Source: Bradyrhizobium sp. 1(2017) (GTDB lineage Bacteria; Pseudomonadota; Alphaproteobacteria; Rhizobiales; Xanthobacteraceae). From it: a stretch of DNA of 64,000 nucleotides. The notes beneath the pieces are model-generated. The model was not told the origin of the DNA. It did not search any database and saw only the letters and a list, made by a program, of their open reading frames with translations. This document shows positions 1-9,601 of the stretch, one piece after another. Position numbers and translations under genes: made by a program. The stretch covers positions 6,282,001 through 6,346,000 of the forward strand of contig NZ_CP050022.2 in assembly GCF_011602485.2 (NCBI RefSeq), read 5' to 3'. Within the stretch, counting starts at the first letter, position 1, and every line of letters begins with the position of its first letter.

Positions 1-587
1 CGGGCGAGGACGTGCGAGGCGTCGACCCGGTCGCACTGCGGCGGCGGATCGGCTACGTGTTCCAGGCTGGCGGCCTGTTTCCGCATCTGAGCGTTGCCGA
101 GAACATCGGGATCACGCCAAGACTGCTGGGCGCGCCGGCAGCGGACATCGCGATGCGTGTCGATGAGCTGCTGGACCTCGTGCAGCTCGACCGGCTTGCG
201 CATCGCGACCGGCTTCCGGAAGCGTTGTCAGGCGGCCAGCGCCAGCGCGTCGGCGTGGCGCGGGCGCTCGCGGCAAAGCCCCGCATCGTGCTGATGGACG
301 AGCCCTTCGGCGCGCTCGACCCTCTCACCCGCGATGCGCTCGGCGAGGATTTTCGCGATTTGCATCGCAAGCTCGGCCTGACCACCGTCATGATCACGCA
401 CGACATGATGGAGGCGATCCTGCTCGCCGACCGCATCGCCGTGATGCGTGACGGAAGGCTGCTGGCACAGGGGACGCCCGCGGAGCTCTCGAACAGCAGC
501 GAGCCCTACGTGCTGGAACTGTTGCGCACGCCCCGGCGCCAGGTCGAACGGTTGAATGCGTTGCTGCCGACGAGCGGTACGGCATGA
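1..587 (+). CDS. Osmoprotectant (OpuC-type) ABC transporter ATPase, 5'-truncated
   Basis: This is the nucleotide-binding subunit of an importer of the glycine-betaine/choline class and would hydrolyse ATP at the inner membrane. The gene runs in from outside the window, so the Walker A region is missing. What remains has the Q-loop (VFQAGGLFPH), the signature LSGGQRQRVGVARAL, the Walker B and D-loop run (VLMDEPFGALDP) and the switch histidine (MITHDMMEA). The stop codon overlaps the next gene's start as ATGA, so the two are translationally coupled. The osmoprotectant assignment rests mainly on that partner, which carries an OpuAC-type binding domain. The exact substrate cannot be read from the sequence. 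Confidence 0.85.
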   Translation, partial: GEDVRGVDPVALRRRIGYVFQAGGLFPHLSVAENIGITPRLLGAPAADIAMRVDELLDLVQLDRLAHRDRLPEALSGGQRQRVGVARALAAKPRIVLMDEPFGALDPLTRDALGEDFRDLHRKLGLTTVMITHDMMEAILLADRIAVMRDGRLLAQGTPAELSNSSEPYVLELLRTPRRQVERLNALLPTSGTA

Positions 588-2143
588 GCATCTTCGCCGA
601 TCCGCGCTGGGGCGAGGCACTGTCGCATTTGCCCGATTATCTCGGCAACCACGTGCGGGTGAGCCTTGCGGCGCTCGCGCTTGGTCTTGTCGTCAGCCTT
701 CCGCTGGCCATCCTTACGCGCAACCGCCCGGCGCCGCGCGGCATCCTGCTTGCGCTTGCCAGCATCGTGCAGACGGTGCCCGGACTTGCGCTGCTTGCGC
801 TGTTCTATCCGCTGCTGTTGCTGGCGGCTTCGTTGACGCTCGCCTGGTTCGGCTTCTCCTTCTCCGCCTTCGGCTTCCTGCCGGCGGTGCTGGCGCTGGC
901 GCTCTATTCGATGCTGCCGGTGCTGCGCAACGGCATCACCGGCCTCAATGGCATCGATGCCGCGCTGCTCGAAGCCGCCAAAGGCGTCGGCATGACCGCG
1001 CGGCAGTCCCTGGTCATGGTCGAGCTGCCGCTGGCGCTGCCGGTGATGATGGCGGGCATCCGCACCGCCGCCGTGTGGGTGATCGGCACGGCGACGCTGT
1101 CGACGCCGATCGGGCAGACCAGCCTCGGCAATTACATCTTCGCCGGGCTCCAGACCCAGAACTGGGTGCTCGTGCTGTTCGGCTGCATTGCCTCCGCCCT
1201 GCTCGCCCTTGCCGTGGACCAATTGCTCGGCCTGATCGAGAACGGCCTGCGCCAGCGCAGCCGTCTGCGCACAGCGCTCGGCGGCGTCGGGATCGCCACC
1301 CTCGTTGCTGCGGCGCTGGTTCCGACGATGGGACGCTCGTCTCAAGGCTATATCGTCGGCGCCAAGACCTTCGCCGAGCAATATGTGCTGTCGGCCCTGC
1401 TCAGGGATCGGCTGCAGGCGGCCGGCCTTTCCGCCAGTGCACGATCCGGCCTCGGCTCCAGCGTGATCTTCGCGGCGCTGAAGGCCGGCGACATCGATCT
1501 CTATGTCGATTATTCCGGCACGCTCTGGGCCAACCAGCTGCATCGCAGCGATATCAAGCCGCGGGCGGAATTGCTCGCGGAGCTGAAGACGGCGCTGGCC
1601 AGGGACAACATCACCCTGCTCGGCGAGCTCGGCTTCGAGAATGCCTATGCGCTGGTGATGCCGCGCAAGCGCGCCGAGGCGCTTGGCATCCGCACCATCG
1701 CCGATCTCGCCGCGCATGCATCGACGATGTCGATCGCCGGCGACTATGAATTCTTCTCGCGCCCGGAATGGGCCGCGCTGCAAAGGGCCTACGGCCTATC
1801 CTTCCGCGCGCAGCGCCAGATGCAGCCGGACTTCATGTATGCGGCGGTCGCCGGCGGCGAGGTCGACGTCATCGCCGGTTACACCAGCGACGGCCTGATC
1901 GCGAAATACGATCTCGTTGCGCTCGATGATCCCCGGCACGCGATCCCGCCCTACGATGCCATTGTGTTGCTCGCGCCCAAGCGCGCCGGCGACGAGCGGC
2001 TGCAGATGGCGCTCAAGCCGCTGCTCGGCAAGATCGACATCGCCACCATGCGCGAAGCAAATTTGCGCGCCAGCGGCAATGATGCGAACTCATCGCCCGA
2101 TGCGGTGGCGAGGTGGCTGTGGGAAAAGGTGGGCAAGCGGTAG
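584..2143 (+). CDS. Osmoprotectant ABC transporter, permease fused to substrate-binding domain
   Basis: One 519-residue chain combines two parts that are often separate. Residues 1 to about 230 are a hydrophobic permease with the EAA-type loop (EAAKGVGMTARQSL). From about residue 255, after one more hydrophobic segment, comes an OpuAC-type periplasmic binding domain beginning near IVGAKTFAEQYVLSALL. It contains YVDYSGTLW, a run typical of betaine/choline-binding proteins. The fused domain would deliver quaternary amines directly to its own channel. The gene overlaps the ATPase by four bases. Glycine betaine, choline or a related osmolyte is the likely cargo by family; this is inference. Confidence 0.85.
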   Translation: MSIFADPRWGEALSHLPDYLGNHVRVSLAALALGLVVSLPLAILTRNRPAPRGILLALASIVQTVPGLALLALFYPLLLLAASLTLAWFGFSFSAFGFLPAVLALALYSMLPVLRNGITGLNGIDAALLEAAKGVGMTARQSLVMVELPLALPVMMAGIRTAAVWVIGTATLSTPIGQTSLGNYIFAGLQTQNWVLVLFGCIASALLALAVDQLLGLIENGLRQRSRLRTALGGVGIATLVAAALVPTMGRSSQGYIVGAKTFAEQYVLSALLRDRLQAAGLSASARSGLGSSVIFAALKAGDIDLYVDYSGTLWANQLHRSDIKPRAELLAELKTALARDNITLLGELGFENAYALVMPRKRAEALGIRTIADLAAHASTMSIAGDYEFFSRPEWAALQRAYGLSFRAQRQMQPDFMYAAVAGGEVDVIAGYTSDGLIAKYDLVALDDPRHAIPPYDAIVLLAPKRAGDERLQMALKPLLGKIDIATMREANLRASGNDANSSPDAVARWLWEKVGKR

Positions 2144-2162
2144 GACCCACCATTTACTCGAT

Positions 2163-2188
2163 GTCGTCCTGGCTTTCGCCAGGACGAC
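2163..2188. repeat. Perfect hairpin repeat between convergent genes
   Basis: Two 11-base arms, GTCGTCCTGGC and GCCAGGACGAC, flank the loop TTTC. The hairpin lies just after the ABC transporter stop and before the end of the convergent sulfatase-like gene. No T-run follows, so it may be an interspersed palindromic repeat as much as a terminator. Similar GTCGTCC-TGGC palindromes are, from memory, common between genes in Bradyrhizobium. Confidence 0.6.
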
Positions 2189-2240
2189 GCTGAGGAGACA
2201 TGCGCGCTCCCAGGGACGCAGCTGAAATGCGGGCGAAGCA

Positions 2241-3953
2241 CTACAGCCCCCGGATCATGCCCGCGTTGATCAGCAGCCGGTTCAGCCGCCGCGCCTCGGC
2301 ACCGTCCTTGCAGCCGTAGAAGATGCCCTTGCAGCGGAGCATGATCTCCTTTTGCTCGGCGAAGGACGGATCGAGCGGGATACCGGCGGCCTCCTGGATC
2401 ACCAGCGGCAGATAGGGGCCGTCGACCGTGTCCATCACGGCTTCACTCTTCACCGGCTCGAAGTTGATGGCATCGATCGCATAGTACGTCGCATAGAGAC
2501 GCGGATCGTAAGCGTCGAGCTTCTTTCCGAGAGCGCCCTCGTCGAGCCCGGGCTCGAGCAGGCTCGGTGCAAACTCCGGCTGGTGATCGCCGTAGCGCAC
2601 GATCAGGAAAGGCTCGCCCGGAAAATTCTTCTTCAGGCCGGCGACGAACGCCTTGTACTGCTCGGCGCTCATGGTCTGCCGGCGCAGATATTCGTCGATG
2701 GACGGCGCGTTGCCCGGCGCCCGCCAGTTCGGCAGCAGGTCTGGACGGAAGCGCGTCTCCCAGGGGAAATGATTGGCGCCGAGATAGATGAAGGTGAACA
2801 GCGGCTTGTTCGGCGGCTGCTGGCCCATCAATTGAAGCGCCTTGTCGTAGAAGAAGGAGTCGGGCTCCACGTCCTTGGCGCCGAGATCTTTCGAATCGAG
2901 GAAGCGTTCGATGCCGGTCGTCATCTGGAAGGTGCGCGCACCCATGAAACCGCCATAGGCGGGATAGAGCGACATCGTGTCGTAGCCGCAGCGGCGCAGC
3001 GCCAGCGGCAGGCCGCGCTCGACGCGGTTCGAGGCGATGCGCGTCACGAAATAGGCGAAGCGGCCGAACGAACGCGAGGAGAGCCCCGCGAGCACGTTGT
3101 ATTCGGTGAACCAGCTCGGCCCGCCATTGCTCTCGGCCAGGAACGTGCGCTGCCTGCCGTCCCAGGACTTGAAGTGATCGCCATAGCGCGGCGGCACCTT
3201 GATGCCCTGGGCGGCGCGGATGTCGAAGCTCGATTCATCATGGATCATGATGATGTTGGGCCGGCGGCCCGCGGGATGGCAGGCATCGACCAGCGGCACG
3301 TTGAGCTGCTCGTTGGTCGAGGCAGCCGATTCCATGAAGCCGGATTGCACGAAGTCGGAGACCGCGGTGACGCCGGAGCGGAAGAATTTCGAGAGATAGC
3401 CGTCGTCGTAATAGCCGCGCCAGGCCTCGTCCGGATGGTAGAGCGAATAGCCCGCCAGCGCGGCAAGGCAGGCGAGCTTGCAGGCCAGCGCCGGCAGCCG
3501 GCGGATGCGGAACGGATCGAGCCACCACAGCGCATACATCAGCGGCAGGGTGACGAGGCCGGCCAGGATCACCGACCAGCGCAGGTTCGGGAAGATCGTG
3601 AACAGGAACGCGACGCTGTCGCGGTCGATCATCATCAGGTCGATGAAGTTGACCGTCATCTGCACCACGTCGTGCTTGAGCCGCGACAGCAGCACCAGCA
3701 CCACGACCATGGTCAGCGACAGCGCGCCCGACAGGGCCGGCCGGCGCAGCAGCGTGATCCAGAAGAAATTGAGGAAGCCCCAGGCCAGCGCGAAGGAGAG
3801 ACGTGAGCCGAAATCGGTCTCGGTCTCGTACATCAGGGCAAGCGCTGCGAAATGGGGCGCTGTGACCGCGAGCAGCCGCCAGATGCCGAGCGCGGCAACG
3901 CTCGCCAGCACGGCGGTTGTGGCAGAGGGACCTGGATTCGGCGCGGACGCCAT
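2241..3953 (-). CDS. Membrane-anchored sulfatase/phosphoethanolamine-transferase-like protein
   Basis: The 570-residue protein has about five N-terminal membrane segments (to about residue 170), then a periplasmic alkaline-phosphatase-superfamily domain. That domain opens with PNIIMIHDESSFD, where the metal-binding Asp and the Ser nucleophile region are expected. It also has GANHFPWE in the middle and the metal motif RYGDHQPEF near residue 460. The architecture matches LtaS/OpgE/EptA-like enzymes, which move phospho-head-groups onto envelope polymers or lipid A. Which substrate this one uses is not visible. It stands alone, convergent with the ABC operon. A PHO-box-like repeat lies upstream but points away from the gene. 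Confidence 0.75.
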   Translation of the reverse strand: MASAPNPGPSATTAVLASVAALGIWRLLAVTAPHFAALALMYETETDFGSRLSFALAWGFLNFFWITLLRRPALSGALSLTMVVVLVLLSRLKHDVVQMTVNFIDLMMIDRDSVAFLFTIFPNLRWSVILAGLVTLPLMYALWWLDPFRIRRLPALACKLACLAALAGYSLYHPDEAWRGYYDDGYLSKFFRSGVTAVSDFVQSGFMESAASTNEQLNVPLVDACHPAGRRPNIIMIHDESSFDIRAAQGIKVPPRYGDHFKSWDGRQRTFLAESNGGPSWFTEYNVLAGLSSRSFGRFAYFVTRIASNRVERGLPLALRRCGYDTMSLYPAYGGFMGARTFQMTTGIERFLDSKDLGAKDVEPDSFFYDKALQLMGQQPPNKPLFTFIYLGANHFPWETRFRPDLLPNWRAPGNAPSIDEYLRRQTMSAEQYKAFVAGLKKNFPGEPFLIVRYGDHQPEFAPSLLEPGLDEGALGKKLDAYDPRLYATYYAIDAINFEPVKSEAVMDTVDGPYLPLVIQEAAGIPLDPSFAEQKEIMLRCKGIFYGCKDGAEARRLNRLLINAGMIRGL

Positions 3954-4311
3954 CTACGGCACGCAACTTCTGGTCCGGTGCGGTGATGCCAAGCCGCCTG
4001 GCCGGCCCTCGAGACGACTAGCGGCGCCCGGCGCATCCGGAAGCCTGCACCGTGTCATAAAACTGTAACGGAACCGTCAAGGACAGGCAACGCGCCCGGC
4101 AATTCGACCTTCGCTTATTGTTAGCGGGAGACGATGGGCCGCAGGTCGGAGAGGCGGGACCCGCCTGCAACGTGGGACCGTGTGTCGCCACCACGCTCCT
4201 GCCAGCGCCCGGTTGCAGCGCACCAACACACGGGGTTCGCCGGGGTATGGTCGGGCGAGGAGCCGGGCGCGCAGCTCCGCGGGACGGACGCCCGGACGAA
4301 CTGAACGCCGG
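3954..4311. other. 358-bp intergenic region with PHO-box-like repeats
   Basis: No convincing gene lies here. The stretch holds a three-unit PHO-box-like repeat (4052-4080). It also holds a weak 56-codon plus-strand reading frame starting at 4134, preceded by GGGAG, for which I see no family signature. Confidence 0.5.
4052..4080 (+). promoter_or_regulatory. PHO-box-like direct repeat
   Basis: Three heptamers repeat every 11 bases: GTGTCAT at 4052, CTGTAAC at 4063 and CCGTCAA at 4074, with AAAA and GGAA between them. The first two match the PhoB consensus CTGTCAT-N4-CTGTCAY at all but two positions. The direction is plus, yet both flanking genes are on the minus strand, so the target is unclear. 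Confidence 0.45.
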
Positions 4312-5163
4312 TCATCCCTGCGGCAACAGCCCTAGCCGCTTGGCGATGATGCGGTCGACCGTCCGTTTCGGCAGCACGGCCCCGATCAGATGGCGCACCG
4401 GGTCCGGCGTGATCTGGTAGCGCACCTTCGGGCTCGCCGCCGTCAACGCCTCGAACACGATCTCGGCAATGCGCTCGGCGGGCAGGCCCTTGGCGCCGAG
4501 ATTCATCATGAACGCCATCACCTTGTTCAGCGCCGGCAGATAGGGCGAGTTCTGGTAGACCGAGAGATCGATCTCTTCGGCCTTGCTCCAGATCGGCGTC
4601 TTCACGGCCCCCGGGGCGACGATGATGACGTCGATGCCGAACAGCATCAGTTCGCGGCGCAGGCTCTCCGACAATCCTTCGATGGCGTGCTTGGAAGTGC
4701 AGTAGGGCGCCGACAGCGGGTTGCCGTTCTTGCCCGCGACCGAGCTGATCATCACGATCCGGCCCTTCGGTCCCTTCAGCGAGGGGTCGGCGCCGAGCAG
4801 CGGACCGAACGCCTGGGTCGCGATGACAGGACCGATGACGTTGACGTCCATCTGGCGGCGGAAATCGTCGGCCGACAATTCGAGCACGGGGCCGGCGACC
4901 GCGATACCCGCGTTGTTGACGAGACCGGCCAGCGTCTCGCCGCCCAGTGCCTCGCGCACTTGGCGTGCGGCGGCCAGCACGGCGGCCTCGTCGGTGACGT
5001 CGAACAGCAGCGGCGTGAAGTGGGCGCCGAACTCACCCGCCAGCCGGTCGGCGTCGGCCTGCTTGCGGACGCTGCCGAACACACGATAGCCGTGCTTGAT
5101 CAGGAATTTCACAACGGCCCAGCCAATGCCGGTGGACGCGCCGGTGACGACGACAGAACGCAT
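4312..5163 (-). CDS. SDR-family oxidoreductase
   Basis: This is a short-chain dehydrogenase/reductase of 283 residues. The Rossmann motif TGASTGIG is near residues 7-14, followed by NNAG, the catalytic Ser region (MISSVAG) and the YCTSK active site (YxxxK). The cofactor is NAD(P)H. The start at 5163 is chosen because GAGGGGAGGG precedes that ATG by the right distance; a longer frame from 5193 lacks such a site. The substrate is unknown. It looks monocistronic. Confidence 0.85.
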   Translation of the reverse strand: MRSVVVTGASTGIGWAVVKFLIKHGYRVFGSVRKQADADRLAGEFGAHFTPLLFDVTDEAAVLAAARQVREALGGETLAGLVNNAGIAVAGPVLELSADDFRRQMDVNVIGPVIATQAFGPLLGADPSLKGPKGRIVMISSVAGKNGNPLSAPYCTSKHAIEGLSESLRRELMLFGIDVIIVAPGAVKTPIWSKAEEIDLSVYQNSPYLPALNKVMAFMMNLGAKGLPAERIAEIVFEALTAASPKVRYQITPDPVRHLIGAVLPKRTVDRIIAKRLGLLPQG

Positions 5164-5649
5164 GATCCCTCCCCTCAAGGTTCCCGCGATCATGTAGGTG
5201 GAAGGCGCCTGTGCGCAATGGATCGCGGCGCTGAGGCCGCGGCAAGGTGCTCACCAAATGTCGATTCTTAGAATCGCAAGAAACGTGAACGCCGCGGAGC
5301 GGGATCGCACGATGAGAGTGCGGATGAAGAGTGGATTCCTAGACTCTGAAGACGCTGGTGTTTTGGCGTTCAGATACTGGCGGGAAAATCCCAGAAACGA
5401 CCCAAGGTCAAGAATGTGGTTTAAGCGTCAGTTCTTCGCCCTGAGAGCGCACATCAGCTCGCGAAGAATTTGAATGAAGCGGCAATGTTTCGCGCGAGTT
5501 GAAAAGAGCGAGACCGCTGATTGCGATCTCGCTCGAGCCTAATGGCCTAGGTTTAAGATTTGGTTTGGCGAGCGAAGCCTGTGTTTCGCTCCAGTGTCCG
5601 GACGCGGTGCAGCGCCGAAGCGACGCGCCGCATCCGGCAAACGCAAAAC
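5164..5649. other. Gene-poor region downstream of ilvC
   Basis: This 486-bp stretch contains the ilvC terminator hairpin (5506-5534). A 72-codon Arg-rich frame on the plus strand ends at 5473, but it has no ribosome site or family match and I do not call it a gene. I see nothing else supportable. Confidence 0.5.
5506..5534 (-). terminator. ilvC rho-independent terminator
   Basis: On the minus strand the arms GAGCGAGA and TCTCGCTC form an 8-bp stem followed by TTTT. It sits about 115 bases after the ilvC stop. Confidence 0.65.
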
Positions 5650-6717
<1,068 letters not shown>

Positions 6718-6801
6718 TTAGGCGAATTGACGGATTTCGGGGGCTGTCTAGAGCATTTTAGGGCCCCTGGGAAACCCGTTTCTGCATGGAAATCTGCGGC
6801 A

Positions 6802-7404
6802 TCATGCATCCATGAAGACGGGGTAGAGGGAGGCGAGCAGCAGGACCGCCATCAGGATGTTGAAGGCGCGGACCAGCCGCTCGGAGGTGAGGACAGGGCG
6901 CAACGCGGTGCCGAACAGGGCCCAGACCACGGTCGAGATCGTGCCGACGAGCAGGCTGATCACGGTCTGGATCGCGATATTGAGCGGAAACTGGGCGATC
7001 GCCGCATAGGCCGTGATGGTGCCGATCACGATCACCCACCCTTTGGCGTTGATCCACTGAAACATGGCCGCGCCCCAGAACGTCATCGGGCCGCGGCCAC
7101 TCCCCTCACCCGGCCTGGTCGGGCCGGACATGGCGATCGCAGCGGCAAGATAGATCAGGTAGACCGCACCGCCATATTTCAAGATGGTCTGGAGGATCGG
7201 ATAGGTCAGGAACACGGTGCCGAGCCCGAGGCCGACGGCGGCGACCATGAAGGCAAAGCCGATCACGATGCCGGCGATGTGCGGGATGGTGCGGCGGAAG
7301 CCGTAGGTCAGCCCCGAGGACAGCAGCATGATGTTGTTTGGCCCGGGCGTGAAATACATCACGACCATGAAAGCCAGAAAAGCATAGAACATCGATTGCG
7401 ACAT
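6802..7404 (-). CDS. LysE/RhtB-family amino-acid exporter
   Basis: The 200-residue protein has about six membrane segments and the family N-terminal motif (MYFTPGPNNIMLLSSGLTYG). LysE/RhtB proteins export amino acids such as lysine, threonine or homoserine by proton exchange. It starts 7 bases after the DMT transporter gene ends, and both lie between ilvN and ilvC. A role in relieving branched-chain amino acid or threonine excess is plausible but inferred from position. Confidence 0.85.
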   Translation of the reverse strand: MSQSMFYAFLAFMVVMYFTPGPNNIMLLSSGLTYGFRRTIPHIAGIVIGFAFMVAAVGLGLGTVFLTYPILQTILKYGGAVYLIYLAAAIAMSGPTRPGEGSGRGPMTFWGAAMFQWINAKGWVIVIGTITAYAAIAQFPLNIAIQTVISLLVGTISTVVWALFGTALRPVLTSERLVRAFNILMAVLLLASLYPVFMDA

Positions 7405-7411
7405 GCCCGCC

Positions 7412-8287
7412 TCACGCCGCCTTGGGCAGCGCCTGAGGGCGCCGCGCCAGCACCATCACGGCAATCCCGCCGATCACGGTGAGCATGCCGGCGAGGCGCA
7501 AGGGTCCGAACCGCTCGCCGAACACGATGCTGGAGGCGGCCGATCCCACGAACGGCACCAGCAGCGCGAACGGCACCACCTGGGCAGCCGGATAGTCGCG
7601 GAGCAGACGTCCCCACAGCCAATAGGCGATGCTGGTGGAGATGGCGCCGATGACCAGCAGGCAGATCAGGCCGGTGAGCGACATGTGGATCAACGACTGA
7701 ATGGTCGGCATCGGCCCGTCGACGACCAGCGTCAGCGCAAACAGCGGCACCGCCGCGGTGAGGCATAGCCAGGCGAACAGGTCGAACATCGGCGCACCGC
7801 GGGCGCCCCGCAGCAGCAGATTGCCGACGGCGAAGCAGATCGGCGCGATCATCAGCACCGCGAAGGCGCCGACGCTGAAATCATAGCCGACGGTGCCGCA
7901 GATCATCAAAAGCCCGGCTGCGGCGATCACGATGCCCAGCGTCTGCTTCGCCGTCGGCCGCTCGCCGAAGGCAACCGCGGCAAAGCCGATCGTGAACAAC
8001 GCCTGGCTCTGCACGACCACGCTGGTCAGCCCCACCGGCACGCCATGGGCAATGCCGTAGGCCTGGCTCAGGAACTGTCCGAGAAACAACGTGAAGCTGA
8101 TGGCAATCAGCAGCGACCAGGCGACCTTCGGCTTGGGAATGAACAGGCACGGCAGCGCGGCAATGGCGAAGCGCATCGCCGTCATCAGCTCCGGCGAAAA
8201 CTCGTCGAGCGCGATCCGGCTCGCCACGAAGGCAAGCCCCCAGATGATCGCCACCAGAACGGCGATGAGGATGTCGGCCGGCTTCAT
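7412..8287 (-). CDS. EamA/DMT-family transporter
   Basis: The 291-residue protein has ten predicted membrane segments in two EamA repeats. The first opens with IWGLAFVASRIALDEFSPEL and the second with FSVGAFAVLMIAPICFAVGN. This superfamily includes amino-acid and metabolite exporters (RhtA/YdcZ-like). It is followed within 7 bases by the LysE gene, so two exporters are paired inside the ilv cluster. Substrate unknown. Confidence 0.8.
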   Translation of the reverse strand: MKPADILIAVLVAIIWGLAFVASRIALDEFSPELMTAMRFAIAALPCLFIPKPKVAWSLLIAISFTLFLGQFLSQAYGIAHGVPVGLTSVVVQSQALFTIGFAAVAFGERPTAKQTLGIVIAAAGLLMICGTVGYDFSVGAFAVLMIAPICFAVGNLLLRGARGAPMFDLFAWLCLTAAVPLFALTLVVDGPMPTIQSLIHMSLTGLICLLVIGAISTSIAYWLWGRLLRDYPAAQVVPFALLVPFVGSAASSIVFGERFGPLRLAGMLTVIGGIAVMVLARRPQALPKAA

Positions 8288-8336
8288 TGTTGTTCCCGGT
8301 TCTGCACTGCCGTGCAGCCCTGCTGTTTCTTTCTGT

Positions 8337-9032
8337 CTAGCCTTGCTCGCCGGCTTTCGGTTTCCGCAACAGGTAAGTGCCGTGCATGGGGGCGTGGTAA
8401 TCGGCCGAGACCAGCATGAAGCCGACGTCGGTCAGCATCCGTTCCATGACCCAGCCGAAGGTGGAATATTCGTCGCGCATGTGCGTGACGACGCCATCGC
8501 GCGAAAAGTCGTGGTTCTTGATCTGGAAATCGGCCCATTGCTCGACGTCGCGCTCGACGGCATCGGGCATCGACGCATAGACGATGTCGCGCAAGTAGAA
8601 GCTTCCGCCCGGCTTGAGCGCGCGGTAGATCCGCGACATCGCAACCGCCTTCCAGAAGTCCGGCAGATGATGCAGCGTGAACTCGCTGACGATCAGATCG
8701 TAGGACTCCGCCTCGTAGGAAAAGCTGAGCAGGCCGGCCGATTGGGTGCGCACCGGCGCCTTGCGGTCACGCGCGTAGATCTCGGCGAGCGCCAGCATCG
8801 CCGGCGAGATGTCGATGGCGTCGACCTCGGCGCCCATCAGGGCGGCTTCGGTGGCGAGCACGCCGTTGCCGCAGCCGATGTCGGCGATGCGCCAGCCGCG
8901 CTGGACCCCGAGCGTTTTCAGCGCGGCGCGCGCCCGCAAATCGGCATCCTCGTGGCTGTCGTAGATCGAGGCCACCGCGGGCTCGATGCCCATCCGGTTC
9001 CGCTCGTTATAATACCAGTCGCGCGCCAGCAT
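8337..9032 (-). CDS. Class I SAM-dependent methyltransferase
   Basis: This 231-residue protein has the SAM-binding motif I (IADIGCGNGVLATEAALMG, near residue 53), an acidic motif II (VDAIDISPAM) and the motif IV/post-I region (YDLIVSEFTLHHLPD). It resembles UbiE/Methyltransf_11 or 25 enzymes acting on small molecules. Its start lies 3 bases after the ilvN stop, so it is cotranscribed with ilvN. No link to branched-chain synthesis is known to me. Confidence 0.8.
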   Translation of the reverse strand: MLARDWYYNERNRMGIEPAVASIYDSHEDADLRARAALKTLGVQRGWRIADIGCGNGVLATEAALMGAEVDAIDISPAMLALAEIYARDRKAPVRTQSAGLLSFSYEAESYDLIVSEFTLHHLPDFWKAVAMSRIYRALKPGGSFYLRDIVYASMPDAVERDVEQWADFQIKNHDFSRDGVVTHMRDEYSTFGWVMERMLTDVGFMLVSADYHAPMHGTYLLRKPKAGEQG

Positions 9033-9035
9033 GGC

Positions 9036-9578
9036 TCACATCCCTTCGGGCCCGCGACCGATCGCGGCAACACCGGTGCGCGACACCTCGACGAGGCCGA
9101 GCGGGCGCATCAGGTCGATATACTGATTGATCTTGTCCGTATTGCCTGTGATCTCGAACACAAAGCTCTCGGTGGTGGCGTCGATCACGCGGGCGCGGAA
9201 CGCATCCGCCAGCCTGAGCGCCTCGACCCGGTGCTCGCCCTGCCCGCGCACCTTCACCATGGCGAGCTCCCGCTCGATCGATCGCTTGGTCAGGGTCATG
9301 TCGACGACGCGGTAGACCGGGATCATGCGGTCGAGCTGGTGCTTGATCTGTTCGATCACCATCGGCGTGCCCGTGGTGACGATGGTGATGCGCGACAGGT
9401 GCTTCTGCGCTTCCGTCTCCGAGACCGTGAGGCTTTCGATGTTGTAGCCACGGCCCGAGAACAGGCCGATGACGCGTGCGAGCACGCCCGGCTCGTTCTG
9501 CACCAGCACCGCCAGCGTGTGCGTCTCGTTGGGATCGTGGCGGTCTTCGATGAAATAGGCGGATGCGGGCTGGTTCAT
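9036..9578 (-). CDS. ilvN: Acetolactate synthase small (regulatory) subunit
   Basis: This 180-residue regulatory subunit (also called IlvH) stimulates the catalytic subunit and gives it valine feedback inhibition. The N-terminal ACT domain begins HTLAVLVQNEPGVLARVIGLFSGRG, and a C-terminal ALS_ss_C domain follows (VFEITGNTDKINQYIDLMRPLG). The start at 9578 is preferred because GAGGGG lies upstream; the longer frame from 9635 does not have a comparable site. It is separated from ilvB by the dehydratase gene. Confidence 0.95.
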   Translation of the reverse strand: MNQPASAYFIEDRHDPNETHTLAVLVQNEPGVLARVIGLFSGRGYNIESLTVSETEAQKHLSRITIVTTGTPMVIEQIKHQLDRMIPVYRVVDMTLTKRSIERELAMVKVRGQGEHRVEALRLADAFRARVIDATTESFVFEITGNTDKINQYIDLMRPLGLVEVSRTGVAAIGRGPEGM

Positions 9579-9601
9579 TGTCGTCCCCTCTTGTCTTTCC
9601 G

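Noticed and set aside
5257..5473. Possible small protein in the gap after ilvC
   Set aside because: No ribosome site, Arg-rich, no recognisable family.
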